Source of the DNA: Hyperoodon ampullatus
Lineage: Eukaryota; Chordata; Mammalia; Artiodactyla; Ziphiidae
Length of the DNA: 64,000 bases
Assembly (NCBI GenBank): GCA_949752795.1
Contig: OX457061.1
Coordinates: 33,670,425-33,734,424, forward strand
Direction of reading: 5' to 3'
The first letter of the stretch is position 1, and each line of letters starts with the position of its first letter. Both the position numbers and the translations under genes were made by a program. The notes below the pieces were generated by a model, which worked only from the letters and a program-made list of their open reading frames with translations, had not been told where the DNA came from and searched no databases. Shown in pieces: positions 33,891 through 44,779 of the stretch.

Positions 33891-34110
33891 CCTTTTTAAA
33901 ATAAGATTCAGTTTAAAATAAAACCTAAACAAGACACACAAATGCATGGGCATAAGTCTTCATATCACTTGTGCATAATATAGGTACAACATGGTGTTAT
34001 ATAAGCCGCCAGAGGGCTGAAGCTCACAAAAGTACAAATCTGAGCATTTTACTGTGCCATTTTAAAACCCTATTTGATAATAATGTAAAAGTTTAAGGCA
34101 TGGAGCATAC
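33891..34110. other. AT-rich stretch
   Basis: Nothing recognised. Confidence 0.4.
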
Positions 34111-34111
34111 C

Positions 34112-34177
34112 CACCTACTGATCTACCTACCTACCTAGTTTCCTTCCTTCCACTATCTGTCCATTGATCCATCCTTC
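34112..34177. repeat. Degenerate (CTAC)/(TTCC)n tetranucleotide tract
   Basis: Units 'ctacctacctacctag' pass into 'tttccttccttcc' and further cc/t-rich text, adjacent to the hAT-like insertion. Confidence 0.7.
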
Positions 34178-34185
34178 CTCTATGC

Positions 34186-34414
34186 CAGGGGTCCCCAACC
34201 CTGGGGCCATGGACCAATACAAGTCCACAGCCTGTTAGGAAATGGGGCCGCACAGAAGGAGGTGAGCGGTGTGTGAGCGAACAAAGCTTCATCTGCCATT
34301 CCCCATCGCTCCCCATTGCTCGCATTACCGCCTGAACTATTCCCTGCGGCCCCCCGTGGAAAAATTGTCTTCCATGAAACCAGTCCCTGGTGCCAAAAAC
34401 GTTGGGGACTGCTG
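34186..34414. mobile_element. Small hAT-like DNA transposon with 8-bp TSD
   Basis: The element begins CAGGGGTCCCCAAC and ends GTTGGGGACTGCTG, inverted termini matching at all but three of 14 positions. Perfect 8-bp duplications CTCTATGC flank it at 34178-34185 and 34415-34422, the length typical of the hAT superfamily. At 229 bp it is a non-autonomous deletion derivative, and a minus-strand frame across it (34131-34460) is not a transposase. I recognise the internal text as a dispersed mammalian repeat but do not name the subfamily. Confidence 0.92.
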
Positions 34415-34422
34415 CTCTATGC

Positions 34423-34509
34423 CATATTCCTCTAAAGTCAACTTGTCGCCCTGACCTCAAAAACTATAATCTATTTGCCTTTTTAGCAATAGGATAGAGA
34501 TCTCATCAG
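34423..34509. other. Short stretch between repeats
   Basis: Nothing recognised. Confidence 0.4.
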
Positions 34510-35102
34510 AAACTAGGTACTGTAGACAATTCCTGATTCCACCACCACCCCTTCCCAGTCCAAGCCCCTATCATCTCTTAGCTAAACAACTGCAGTACCC
34601 TTCTAACTGGTCTCCCCTTGCTTCTTTAAATTTATTCTCACATAGTAGCTAGAGAGAAATTTTTGAAATGTATCAGATCATGACATTCACCTTTTTAAAA
34701 CCCTACAAACATTGCACTGATAATAAAACCCAGGGTCCTCATCAGAACATCAAAGTCTCCACCTAATCAGCCTCAGTAACTCTCCAACCTTGTTTGTACC
34801 TTTCCCCTTCCACCACTATCTCCAGTTTTTCCCTTGTTGAATATACCAAGCTTTTTCCTTGTTAACACTACTTGGCCCTGTTATTCTATCTTTCTCAGTT
34901 TCCTCCAGCAGTCCCCTTCTCTTTCTTCCTGGATTAGCTAAAATGTTACCTTCTCCAAACATGCTGCCTAAAGTGGGTCCTGCCCTCTTTATCCATTCAT
35001 TCCTTCTCTATCACCTCTCCTTGCTCATTTTCTATACAGAACTTATGACCTTCTCAAGTCACTTTGTTATTACTCTCTCCCCTGCTGGAATGTAAGTCCT
35101 TA
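34510..35102 (+). mobile_element. L2 LINE, long 3' portion
   Basis: An extended L2 match in order: 'ctggtctcccc', 'agatcatgacattcacctttttaaaaccct', 'aaaacccagggtcctcatcag', 'cctcagtaactctccaacc', 'aatataccaagctttttcc', 'cttcctggattagctaaaa', 'ctgcctaaagtgggtcctgccc', 'ctcccctgctggaatgtaagtcctta'. It is a fossil without coding function. Confidence 0.85.
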
Positions 35103-35342
35103 GAAAGATCAGCAAAATTGACAAACATATAGCTATACTGATCAAGAAAAAAGAAAGATGATTCAAATTACTAAAATCAGGAATGAAAAGGGGAGACATT
35201 AATACTGACCTTACAGAAATAAAAAAGATTATAAGGAACTACTCTAAACAACTGTATGCACAACAATGAGACAATCTAGATGAAACAGGCAAATTCCTAG
35301 AAAAACACAAACTACCAAAACTGACTCAAAAATAAAGAAATG
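35103..35342 (+). mobile_element. Old L1 ORF2 fragment, left of a SINE
   Basis: Text for the ORF2 linker before the reverse transcriptase ('agcaaaattgacaaac', 'aatactgaccttacagaaat', 'caggcaaattcctagaaa', 'actaccaaaactgactca') occurs in the plus orientation. It continues after the SINE. Confidence 0.8.
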
Positions 35343-35553
35343 GGGCTTCCCTGGTGGCGCAGTGCTTGGGGGTCTGCCTGCTGATGCAGGGGATGCGGGT
35401 TCGTGCCCTGGTCCAGGAGGATCCCACATGCCGCGGAGCGGCTGGGTCCGTGAGCCATGGCCGCTGAGCCTGAGCGTCCGGAGCCTGTGCTCCGCAACGG
35501 GAGAGGCCACAACAGTGAGAGGCCCGCATACCGCAAATAAATAAATAAATAAA
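35343..35553 (+). mobile_element. CHR-type SINE inside the L1 fragment
   Basis: A complete head, body and (AAAT)n tail. It starts after 'aataaagaaatg' and ends in 'aataaataaatg', a probable 12-bp duplication with one mismatch that merges with the tail. CpGs are partly decayed. Confidence 0.95.
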
Positions 35554-35610
35554 TGATCTGAACCTATAAGGAGATAGAATTATTAATCAATTCAGCTTAT
35601 CTGATTTGTC
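35554..35610 (+). mobile_element. Old L1 ORF2 fragment, right of the SINE
   Basis: 'atctgaacctataaggagatagaattattaatca' corresponds to the ORF2 text that should follow the left fragment. Confidence 0.65.
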
Positions 35611-35763
35611 AAGTACTCCTCAATGTTTCCATTTTTAAGAATTCTTCTGTGGTCAGTTGTAAAGATTTGCAAGATGTGATGTAAAATGCTTTGCCCCTCT
35701 AGGTAGAGAGAATGATATTTCTGTGAACAACATAAAGATATGGTTATCAAAATTAAGTGCTAT

Positions 35764-35963
35764 GGCTTCCCTGGTGGCGCAGTGGTTGAGAGTCTGCCTG
35801 CTGATGCAGGGAACACAGGTTCGTGCCCCGGTCCGGGAGGATCCCACATGCACGGAGTGGCTGGGCCCGTGAGCCGTGGTCGCTGAGCCTGCGTGTCCGG
35901 AGCCTGTGCTCCGCAATGGGAGAAGCCACAACAGTGAGAGGCCCGCATACCGCAAAAAAAAAA
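35764..35963 (+). mobile_element. CHR-type SINE with 15-bp TSD
   Basis: A full-length copy lacking only the first Gs of the head. Its perfect duplication AAAATTAAGTGCTAT lies at 35749-35763 and 35964-35978. It shares orientation with the SINE at 35343, about 210 bp away. One small deletion ('catgcacgg' for 'catgccgcgg') distinguishes it. Confidence 0.97.
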
Positions 35964-36117
35964 AAAATTAAGTGCTATACTATTCCTACTGGCCATAACA
36001 TTTGGCTTCCCACCACCCCAAAAGAAAAACAAATAAACATTTGTAATTCTCTCCCAGGTTTCAGGACCTGAAAGAATTCCAGCTGACCTTATACTTAATC
36101 TTCATAAAATCAGTAAG

Positions 36118-36305
36118 GTGATGGCTTCTGGAATCAAGTCTGGGATAAAATTCCAGCCTTTTTGCTTACATTGCCTGTGGGATGTAAGGACAAGTCTTTG
36201 AGAAACCATGTCCTCATTCTATGGGACAATATGGGTACAATGTGGTTTTATTCTAGAATTACAAAGAATAATTGGGGTAGTATCTCAAAGTGTGTAACTT
36301 AACAA
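36118..36305 (+). mobile_element. MIR SINE
   Basis: 'gatggcttctggaatcaagtctgggataaaattccagcctttttgcttaca' and 'aaggacaagtctttgagaaaccatgtcctcattct' follow the MIR 5' and core parts. Confidence 0.7.
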
Positions 36306-36311
36306 TTAATG

Positions 36312-36410
36312 TAGCAGCTATTATTGATCATCTACCATATACCTGGTACTCTACTGGGGGATACAATTTCAAGTAAAACATGGCTTCTTCACGGAGGTGA
36401 AAGAGTGTTT
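36312..36410 (-). mobile_element. L2 LINE 3'-end fragment
   Basis: 'attgatcatctaccatatacctggtactctactgggggatacaa' is the reverse complement of the L2 end. Confidence 0.65.
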
Positions 36411-39400
36411 GAAAAGATACTTTCAATATTAATTAACAGTTTTTTCTTCATTTCTCTGCTTAATGTAGAATTAAAGTTTTTTAAATTAATAACACAATCA
36501 ATCAATAGGCCTATAAACCATTGTGGTTAACAGTGAAAATGATTGATGACTATTTTACAAGTGGCAAAATGCAGGTGATAAGGTTTTTATCCTCTCTTTA
36601 GAGAGGTTCTCTAGGTGTCTCTTGATAATGGAGAGTAGAAAAAAACACTATAGAAGTTGGGTTAAAATACTAATTTCCTGTATATAATGAATGAAAAATA
36701 AAATGAAACATGTAGAAGGACTTATACATTTCCCCCAAAATTATAATTACTGAAGAGTTTTTTAGAATTCAAATCTTTATGAACCCTCTTGAAAATATTT
36801 CAGCAACATATACTGCAGCTCATATTTTGCAGAAATGAAACTATAGAGACAAAGAATGTTGGCACCCAAAGAATAAAGATTAAGGAGTGGTCACAGAGCA
36901 GGGGACAGAGACTTCTTCCAAATGAAGTGTGACTGGTGGCAGAGCTCAAAGTTACAAAATATATGGCAAGATCTTTATGACCAGAGAAAATTTAAAACAC
37001 CTTCCAACCCTGGGGAAAGTAATGTTTAAAGTAAGTGGCAAAGGACAATCTGCCTTGGTGAGAAGATTTCACCAGCCCCACAGACAAAGGCAAGGAAAAG
37101 AATAAAGTAAATTGGAATGTCCTGATTTCAGTTTGATGACAACTTCTGGTTATAAGAAGACATGTGTTCCTCAGAGGACTCCCAGATTTCTAAGCTGATA
37201 CCTGCCCTAACTCTAAACTATATATAGCACCATCTAGTGAAATAACAGAATACTTAGGCTTTTAAAAATAAAAACTTAAGAAATGGTTAAAAGTATAAAT
37301 CAGTGGAAGATGTAGGGTCTTAAAAGGATGGAATGGGAAAAATGAGCTTACTTTCTCACTTGAAATACACTTTTAAATTCTTAGATAATATGAGGATGCT
37401 TTTTAATTCAATCAGTCATTTGATACAGTGACCATCCTTAGGCATTGGTTTGGCACTACAGGGAGAGACATGTTGGAGTAAGGAAGAATGTAAAACACTG
37501 GCTGTGGACGTGAGAACTGGGGCTGGGCTAAGGGTGTATGAATTCCTAACTGAGAAGAGGAGAATGTACAATGGTGTGCTGGAGCCAGCTAGCACTTCTG
37601 GAGAGAGCCAATTGTGCACATCTATTCTCAACTTTTTGCTCAATGATGTCTCATTTGTAACATGAAATTGGCCATGGTGGGAATACGTACACAATGAAAA
37701 TTGGCAAATGCTACAAATCAAGGTTACCTACCCTAAGAAAACACACCACTACAACATACCAACCTCTAATCCTCCCAACTGACCACAGTCCCTATGGATG
37801 GAAGCCAGAAATAAAGTCTGGTGGTGGTCAGAGCCCCACTAGACAAAGAAATCTGAGTCTAAATGGTATATGGTTGGTGTGCTAACTAGTGGCTGCTAAG
37901 ACCTTGTCAAAATTATAAAAATTGCCCAAACTTATAAAAAACAAAGTAGTTCAAGCTACTTTAACTTGCAGAAAACAACTGAAAATTCCTCCAGCACCTT
38001 TAAGAAGAGATATTTCAGTTGCTAAAAGAGGTAGCTAATGTGCACACAGTGCAGGAAAGGGCTTGGAGATAACAGAGCCAGGGTGTGGACTGGCTTGACT
38101 TTCTTCAACAGAGTAGCCTTGGACAATTTAGACGTTGGGCTGATTCTTCAACTAAAAGTCAAAATTAGACCAGTGGGGTTTTCTTTCGTTAATTAGTGGG
38201 ACCCTTTCCTCAAATGACCTCTTATATGCAATACCAATACTCTATTGCAAGCTTTACAGTGTCATTTAAAAGGCCAGTGCCTCTGAAAGACCTCAAGCTC
38301 CTCTGAAGACCTCAGAACACAGTGTTAAAGCCATTGAATTAGACTGTTTCCAAGAGTATATTTTCCCTTCCAGCACTGGTATTCTAAACAGGGAATTAGT
38401 TAAACTATCAGCTGCATTTCTCCCCACTTCCCCTATCTAGAGGAGTGCGCCTCCTCCCCTTCTACCGAATCTAAGAGGGTAGAGGGGATAGAGTCCAAAA
38501 CCCACTTCTCTCCATAGATGTGCCTAGGGTTCCACTCCAATTCGGTTTTCAATATGCAAATTATTGATCCTAGATTGGTCTTTAAGTCAGAAGAACTTGA
38601 TATGGATGGAAATCATATCTGGGCAAGACTTCTCTCTCCCATTCCAAAAACATTCTGGTGTTCGGAGTCTGTATGTATAGGTGAGTTACACATGCTATTC
38701 TGAAGTGCTTTCATCTTATATGAACACGGTTTGAAAACTGTAATTTTTATCAAGAGATAATGATCGAGGGTTACATCTTCTTAAGCTTTTAGAAAATTAT
38801 TCACAGTCAAGAACAGTAAAGATATTAGATAATTTCAGAGCTAAAATCTTTCTATGGGGTTTTTGTGGCTTTTTCACTTAAAGGTGATTTTGATTCTAAG
38901 TGACCTAAGTTCATGCAGATAAAGGTAGTGTCTCCTAACCCACAGAGTGACTAGAGGCCCACAGGCTGGCACTGAATATAAGAAGATTAACAACGGTAGT
39001 CCATGGGACAACTCTAATCTCTATAGAGTTAGAGAGTAATGAGGATTAGCTGCCAACACGTAAAAATTGGAAAAATACCACATGAAAATTCTGATTTGTG
39101 GCTTTTCTTGGGGAAAACAAACAGGATATAGTAAACTTGGGCCTGCATTCCTATCTGGCAACCATCAACCAGACTGAGAGCTGCCATTTCCTGTTCTCCA
39201 TGGTCTTCTTGCTGCCCCCTGCAACACCCATTTGGTTACCTCCCTGCCCTCACTTGAGTTTGCACTTGCTGACTTAAGCCCATGCCAGACTGAGCTGCAA
39301 GAGACACTGGGCCTTTCTGAGAAAACTGAAGCAAATTCATAGTCACGATGCATTGAAAGTTGCTCAGCCCTGAGCCCCACCTGGGCCCTTGGCCCTGTCT

Positions 39401-39680
39401 GAAGGGATAGGAATGCTCCTTGCAGGCAAGAGTACACCCTACTCAATGTGCAGACTGAAAACCTGAGATGCCTTTGAAGCAAGATGGGGGGTTTGTGGTT
39501 GAGCACATTTATTTCTGAACTTAATGACATGGAGAACCACAAGCCTGCCCACAGTATCAATTTTTCATAAAAAAAGGAGAAAGGCTATTGAGTCAAATGT
39601 TCCAAGAGCGCCTGGGCCAGGGAAACCTCTAGTATATTTATAGCTTGGATACACAAACAGGAATGCCTTGTTCGGTGGAG
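36411..39680. other. Longest unique stretch, one weak exon candidate
   Basis: No repeat family is confidently named over about 3.3 kb. The text at 37480-37740 reads like an old dispersed repeat, unassigned. A 163-bp open segment at 38518-38680 is bounded by an acceptor-like CCATAG and a donor-like GTGAGT (see its own entry). No other gene signal is seen. Confidence 0.4.
38518..38680 (+). other. Weak candidate exon (not recognised)
   Basis: Upstream is 'ccacttctctccatag', a short pyrimidine-rich run ending in AG at 38517. Downstream is GTGAGT at 38681-38686, a consensus donor. The 163 bp between are open in one frame (54 codons from ATG). I recognise no domain in the translation, and such an arrangement arises by chance in long non-coding DNA. 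There is no second exon to pair it with. Confidence 0.15.
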
Positions 39681-39684
39681 AAAA

Positions 39685-39898
39685 GTAATAAGAGCTACCA
39701 TCAGTGAACACTTGTTTTGTGCTCTCTTTCCATGCTCACAGTCACCCAGAGGGTTTTTTATGTTTACAGATAAGGAATTCAAAGCTCAGAGAGGTTAACT
39801 AACTTGGGCAAGTCACACAGCTTGTTACTTGACAGAACCAGAATTCACTGCATAGGCTGACTGCAGACCTGTGCTTTCTCTACTATACTGTGCTGGAA
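39685..39898 (-). mobile_element. MIR SINE
   Basis: 'gtttacagataaggaattcaaagctcagagaggttaactaacttgggcaagtcacacagctt' is a classic minus-strand MIR core, with 'ctgtgctttctctactatactgtgctgg' at its end. Confidence 0.9.
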
Positions 39899-39929
39899 TT
39901 TTATATTTTAAAATGACCCTTTGTGCTCT

Positions 39930-40122
39930 CCAAGTCATTTTCTTAAAGATTACTTCCTCGGAGCCCTGTTATAAGTGTATGAGGTGGAGGAATTATTACC
40001 CACATTTTACAGATGAAGACCTGAAGCAAAAAGAATGAACATCATAACCTAATAATTAGTAACTAAGAACTAGTACCCAGGTTTGCTGACTTCTAATCAA
40101 GTGTTCTTTTCACATCATCAAA
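39930..40122 (-). mobile_element. MIR SINE, tandem neighbour
   Basis: A second minus-strand MIR follows: 'gtatgaggtggaggaattattacccacattttacagatgaagacctgaag', then 'gtacccaggtttgctgactt' and 'gtgttcttttcaca'. Confidence 0.85.
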
Positions 40123-41382
40123 CTAAAAGCTGACTCTGGGCTGAGTATTTGTGTCTTCCTCTTCAGATGCTTAATGTTAAAGAGTTATAAAGTTTTTATG
40201 TTATACAAATTGTTTGCATTTCTTTTAATGAAGGATTATTTTTTAACTTGAAAACAGGACTGGAAAATGAAGAAAACAAAACTCAGATTATTCTACTCAT
40301 TAAAATAACCATGCTTTTAAGGTAGCCAGTAAAACTTCTCTGTAACTGAGCTCTATTTATAATAGAGACGAATTTAGTCTTTTGTGGCAAAGGCAGTTGA
40401 CAAGGAAAATAAGTCTGGGTAAAATACTTTTTTTGTTTTTCAAAATAGTACAACCCAGTTTAGAAGGAATAGAAGTTACCAAAGTGATGCCACAAACTGA
40501 AATTCTTTTTTTTTCAAATGGTGGTAATGGGGCAGGAAAGGGGGCTGGGAAAGACCAGTGGTTTAAACAGATTGATTTTTAGTGTCAGAGAATATATTTT
40601 CTTTTCCTGCATATGATTTTACAGGTGAGAAATTTCCACAAATAGGGATATAAAAAAAGGCAAACCTTGACACTACAGAAATGGAATAAGTTCTTACAAT
40701 ACTCTGGAGAAACACAGTCTCTCTGGATTCAGTCATGCCAGGAAAGCATCTTACAATTTTCCTTATAGTGTTTCCACTGAATTCATAGATCCCCCAAGCT
40801 GTAAGGAGACATCTGTTCCACTCTCATCTACACATGCCACTTTCTTCTTTCATGACAACCCTCAGACAGCAGACGCCTGCAAGTCCAAATCCAATTTATT
40901 CTATAAAAGGAACAGACGTTTATTCCCCACATTTGATACGAAGGCAGGGCTTTGAAATCCCTTCCAGCGGGGAGGGCACATGCTGGTGGTGTGCTGCTAC
41001 ACACTTTGGAGGATGTAGGGATGTGAGGCATAAAGGCTAGAAGATGGCAATGTCAGGGGTTCCATCAGACTGGGGACAGCAATCCTGTGCTAGGAAGACG
41101 GGTGAGGACAGGATGAAACTCTATTTTGGAAGATTCTTACAAGGATGGTCACTGAAACAAAGACTTCAGGCATGGATTCATGGTTAGTCCTGTAACACTG
41201 AGCTACAATTTCTTAAAGCTAGTCTATCCTTTTTCTTGTTCCGGAGGCACAGCTAGGTTGATGCTGCAGGTGGAACTCAAGAAGCTCCCTGACTGTAGTG
41301 AAGGAGTGTTTGCAGGAATATAAAACCAGGAAGGTTATTGTACTGCAACAGACTGATGAAAGACCAAAAGGCACTGTCTCCT
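40123..41382. other. Unique DNA, no gene seen
   Basis: No named repeat. Overlapping small frames at 40828-41040 on both strands are not supported by splice sites or domains. Confidence 0.4.
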
Positions 41383-41400
41383 TAAATTGGCCTGACAAGG

Positions 41401-41527
41401 GGAATTCCCTGGCGGTCCAGTGGTTAGGACTCAGCGCTTCCACTGAAGGGGGCACAGGTTCTATCTCTGGTCAGGAACTAAGATCACGCAAGCCACGCGG
41501 TGCAGCCATAAATACATAATACGTACA
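41401..41527 (+). mobile_element. Short CHR-type SINE with 18-bp TSD
   Basis: The head differs from the other copies ('ggaattccctggcggtccagtgg', 'cagcgcttccactg', 'ctggtcaggaactaagatc') and the body is absent, giving a 127-bp element. This is the short tRNA-related SINE class of cetartiodactyls. The duplication TAAATTGGCCTGACAAGG is perfect at 41383-41400 and 41528-41545. The tail is a degenerate 'ataaatacataatacgtaca'. Confidence 0.95.
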
Positions 41528-41634
41528 TAAATTGGCCTGACAAGGACATTGGCTCTGCAGTCAGTAGCAGAGAACGAAACAGTTTGTTGGAGACCAGATT
41601 CACCAGAGGAGCACTGATACCCACAGTTCACAAC

Positions 41635-41849
41635 AGGTAGCAGTCATTGAACACATCCTAGGGGCCAGGCATGGTTCCAAGCCCTCCACCTATAATAACT
41701 CATTTAATCTTCATCCTACAAGGAAAGTACTACTACTACCCCCATTTTTCTTTCAAGGGAACCAAGGCACAAAGAGAGTGAGTAATGTGCTTATAGCTAA
41801 TCCCTAGGTCACAGAGCTAGGAAGTAGCAGAGATAGGGTGGGTATCCAT
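41635..41849 (-). mobile_element. MIR SINE, first part (split by an LTR)
   Basis: 'cattgaacacatcctaggggccaggcatggttccaagc', 'aataactcatttaatcttcatcctacaaggaaagtact' and 'ctaatccctaggtcacagagctaggaagtagcagag' form a minus-strand MIR that stops at 41849 and resumes at 42315. Confidence 0.88.
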
Positions 41850-42314
41850 TGTGGTAGACAGAATAATAACTCACTGAAGATGTCCATGATCTAATCCCCA
41901 GAACCTATGAAGGTGTTACCTAACATGGCCAAAAGGACTTTGCTGATGGAATTATTTAAGGACCTTGAGGTGGGAGGATTATCCTGGATTATCCAAGAGG
42001 GCCCAAGATAATCACAAGGGTCCTTTTATGAGGGAAGCAAGAAGGTCAAAGTCAGTAATAGGATATGTGTTGTCAGAAGCAGGAGGTTGGAGTGATATAA
42101 GGAATGGGCTATGAGCGAAGGAATGTGGGTGGCCTCTAGAGGCTGAAAAAGCAAGGAAATGAATTCTCCCCTGAAACCTCCTGAAGGAAAGTAGCCCCAC
42201 CAATACCTTGATTTTAGACTTTTCACCTCCAGAATTGCAAGAGGACACATGTACACTATTTTAAGCCACTAAATTTGTGATAACTTGTTACAGTAGCAAT
42301 AGGAAACTAATACA
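41850..42314 (+). mobile_element. Solo LTR of an ancient endogenous retrovirus (MaLR-like)
   Basis: The 465-bp block begins TGTGGTAGAC and ends CTAATACA, the TG...CA ends of an LTR. Landmarks 'gatgtccatgatctaatccccagaacctatgaaggtgttacc', 'ggattatccaagagggcccaa', 'ttgattttagacttttcacctccagaattg' and 'ttttaagccactaaatttgtg' belong to a widespread mammalian LTR family, which I place with the MaLR group from memory. Flanks TCCAT and TCCAG suggest a 5-bp duplication with one mismatch. No internal viral genes remain, as expected after LTR-LTR recombination. Confidence 0.78.
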
Positions 42315-42350
42315 TCCAGGCAGCCTGACTCCAGAAACTATATTCTTAAA
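42315..42350 (-). mobile_element. MIR SINE, remainder after the LTR
   Basis: 'tccaggcagcctgactccagaaactatattctta' is the minus-strand MIR text that should follow 41849, proving that the LTR landed inside the MIR. Confidence 0.85.
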
Positions 42351-43450
42351 TATATTTAGGTCATCTTTCCAGTGTTAGTTGTCAATATTCCTAGAAAAGA
42401 CTCTATAAAAGCAGTTTCACATTGGCTTCAGGGTTTCCCTTGTTTATCCCCATAGCACTGGATGTCTGTAGGACTTTACTATTTTAGATTCATCGTATAT
42501 ACACAGATGTGATATTCAGCTCATAACACTGGCATGCAGTAACCATTGGAGGAGCAGAGATCCTCCCTGCTGTTCTGGATATCTTAGTGCCTCCCTCCAC
42601 CCCCGCTCCCAGTCCAGACCTTCCCAATCCCTGAAGGATTAGAACCTGACAAGGAAGGCTCCTCCCCGAATCCAGCCCCAACTCTGCAGGCTGGGTCCAT
42701 TCTAACAGCTGGTGGCCATGCCAAAATCAGATGTTTAATATTTTGATTATAACCCCAGAATATACACATGCTGATTAATAACTCAAGATACCCTAGAAGC
42801 TTCCAAAGGATTTTTACTTATGACTAGAGTTTCAAAAATTTTTTTGTTATCAATGAAAGCAAATTATCACAGAATATTAAGCAGCATCTAGTGTGACTCC
42901 TTTTAGCAGAATGACTTTCTACAGAGTGCAACAGTGAAACTCTCAGAAGCACATATCTAGGTCTCTAAGCTCCATACTTGAACCACAATGGCCTCAGCTG
43001 AAAAGAAGCCACCTCCAACAAACCATATCAGCAAATACCTCAAAGGTTTGCCTTTATCATGTGTCCCTTTTCCAAGTGAAACCAGGTGGGCGTCACACCC
43101 CTTATCCTGTCCTCTTAAATAGGACAAGAGAACTTGAGAATCAGATAAGTACACTGTGTATAAAGTATTATGAAATGTCATTAATTGTTTTTTCTCTGAC
43201 ATCTCTGGCTTCACTGAAAAGGAATTCCACCATCTGTTGATGCCTCATATTCTTGGTCTCCTCTGAATAATATAATTGGGTGAATCAGTGTTTTCCTCAG
43301 AAGATGAATGCTGGGTTATAGCCTAAAGCTCTTCTCTACTGATAATCCTACCTTGTGGAAAGAATCATTTAAGGAAAATTGTCAAGGGAACATGTCAATA
43401 TCCCTTACTCTCCTAAAGATGTATCATGGTGTTCTGGGCACACCAGGCCT
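42351..43450. other. Unique DNA, no gene seen
   Basis: No named repeat or exon. Frames at 42490-42769 (minus) and 42957-43214 (minus) carry no recognisable domain. Confidence 0.4.
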
Positions 43451-43451
43451 C

Positions 43452-43665
43452 CATGGGGTTAAGAGAATGGATTACCAGACTTTGGAGTCATATCAACTAC
43501 AGGCCACCCCTTGTTCCACACTACCAACTGTGTGACCCTCACAAGTTAGTCGATCTCTGAAATCTGTCACTGGAAAACGGGGATAGCATTGCTTTCCTAC
43601 ACCTGGTTGTGAGGACTAAATGAGCTAGTGTGCTAAAATACCTATCATGATACCAGAGACCTACA
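43452..43665 (+). mobile_element. MIR SINE
   Basis: 'ggggttaagagaatggattaccagactttggagtcatatcaactacaggcc', 'actaccaactgtgtgaccctcacaagttag', 'tcactggaaaacggggatagca' and 'gttgtgaggactaaatgagctagtgtgc' give a nearly complete MIR. Confidence 0.9.
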
Positions 43666-44761
43666 ACCTATGGATCCCGGGTAGTTCACTTCCCATCTTC
43701 ACCATGTTAGACCCAGTGAGAGACCAGGCTTCTTTCCAGTTCTTTCCAGATTGCTATACAATGTTCTGAAATTATCAAATATCAAGCATGATTCTCCTTT
43801 ATAATTAAATGTGCTTTGCTTCATCACACCAAGCAGGAAGCAAAAGAAGAAAAAGCCATACACGTGCCATAGGACTTTTTAAAAGTTCTGGGTTTCATGA
43901 AACCAAAGTTAACCACTAGCATGTTCTACCTCTAAGAAAATGACAACTACACAAATGAAAAACGCAAGGAGGAAGCAGTGTCCTTGGGTGTAAATAAGAC
44001 TCCCATAAGTTCCATCCAACAGCAAATCTTAAGGTAGAGACCACCGTTTTTTAATTGTCCAATAATCAACACTCCTGCTTCTGCATCAACATTTTTTACA
44101 TTTTCCAGAAGTTTGAGAAAATGGAGTAGGTGGCCCAAGGTTGCTGCTTTTGCCACTTCTAAGTCAGCCATTTAGAAGACTGATCACAGATTCTGTTCCT
44201 TCCTTCCTTTTTCAGGCACACTGCAAGGATAAGATGAAAGAGTAGCCACTTTGCAAAAAGATGGGGAACTGGAATCCAGCTGTGACCCCCAAAATAGACA
44301 CGGAGATACAGAGAATGTATTTTTCTACCCAATAGCCCAAGGGAGAACCTCTTCAATTAAAAACACTTTTGATACGAAGCCAGACTGCCCAAGATGACCA
44401 TCTAAAAATATACGAAAATCTAGGAAAAACAAGCTCTCCATCCTGGAGGGAATGTCAATGGAAAATAGTTGCTAGGCTTTTCCAGTTACCAGTAATAAAA
44501 AGAAAAATAGGCTCCCCATTATAAGCACAGAGCTGGAGGGATCGTCAGCTGGTTCTGAGCCAGCCTTGGGATTTTCTGAGTGCGTTACAAATTACAGGAA
44601 CAAAATGTGGACTTTTCACTCTAACTATGTTTTCTGAGTCCAGACAATTTATTATTAGGTTTACTTCCGAGGGGGCTAGAGTTGAAAAAGATGCCTCCGT
44701 GTATGGATAATGTTTATAAGCTTCTAAAGCACATACATTCTTATATTGAACAGCAACTGTA
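43666..44761. other. Unique DNA, no gene seen
   Basis: No repeat family named and no credible exon. Confidence 0.4.
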
Positions 44762-44779
44762 CAAAGCACATAGACTTTA

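Noticed and set aside
34131..34460. A possible transposase frame across the hAT-like element
   Set aside because: The element is only 229 bp and the translation has no transposase motif.
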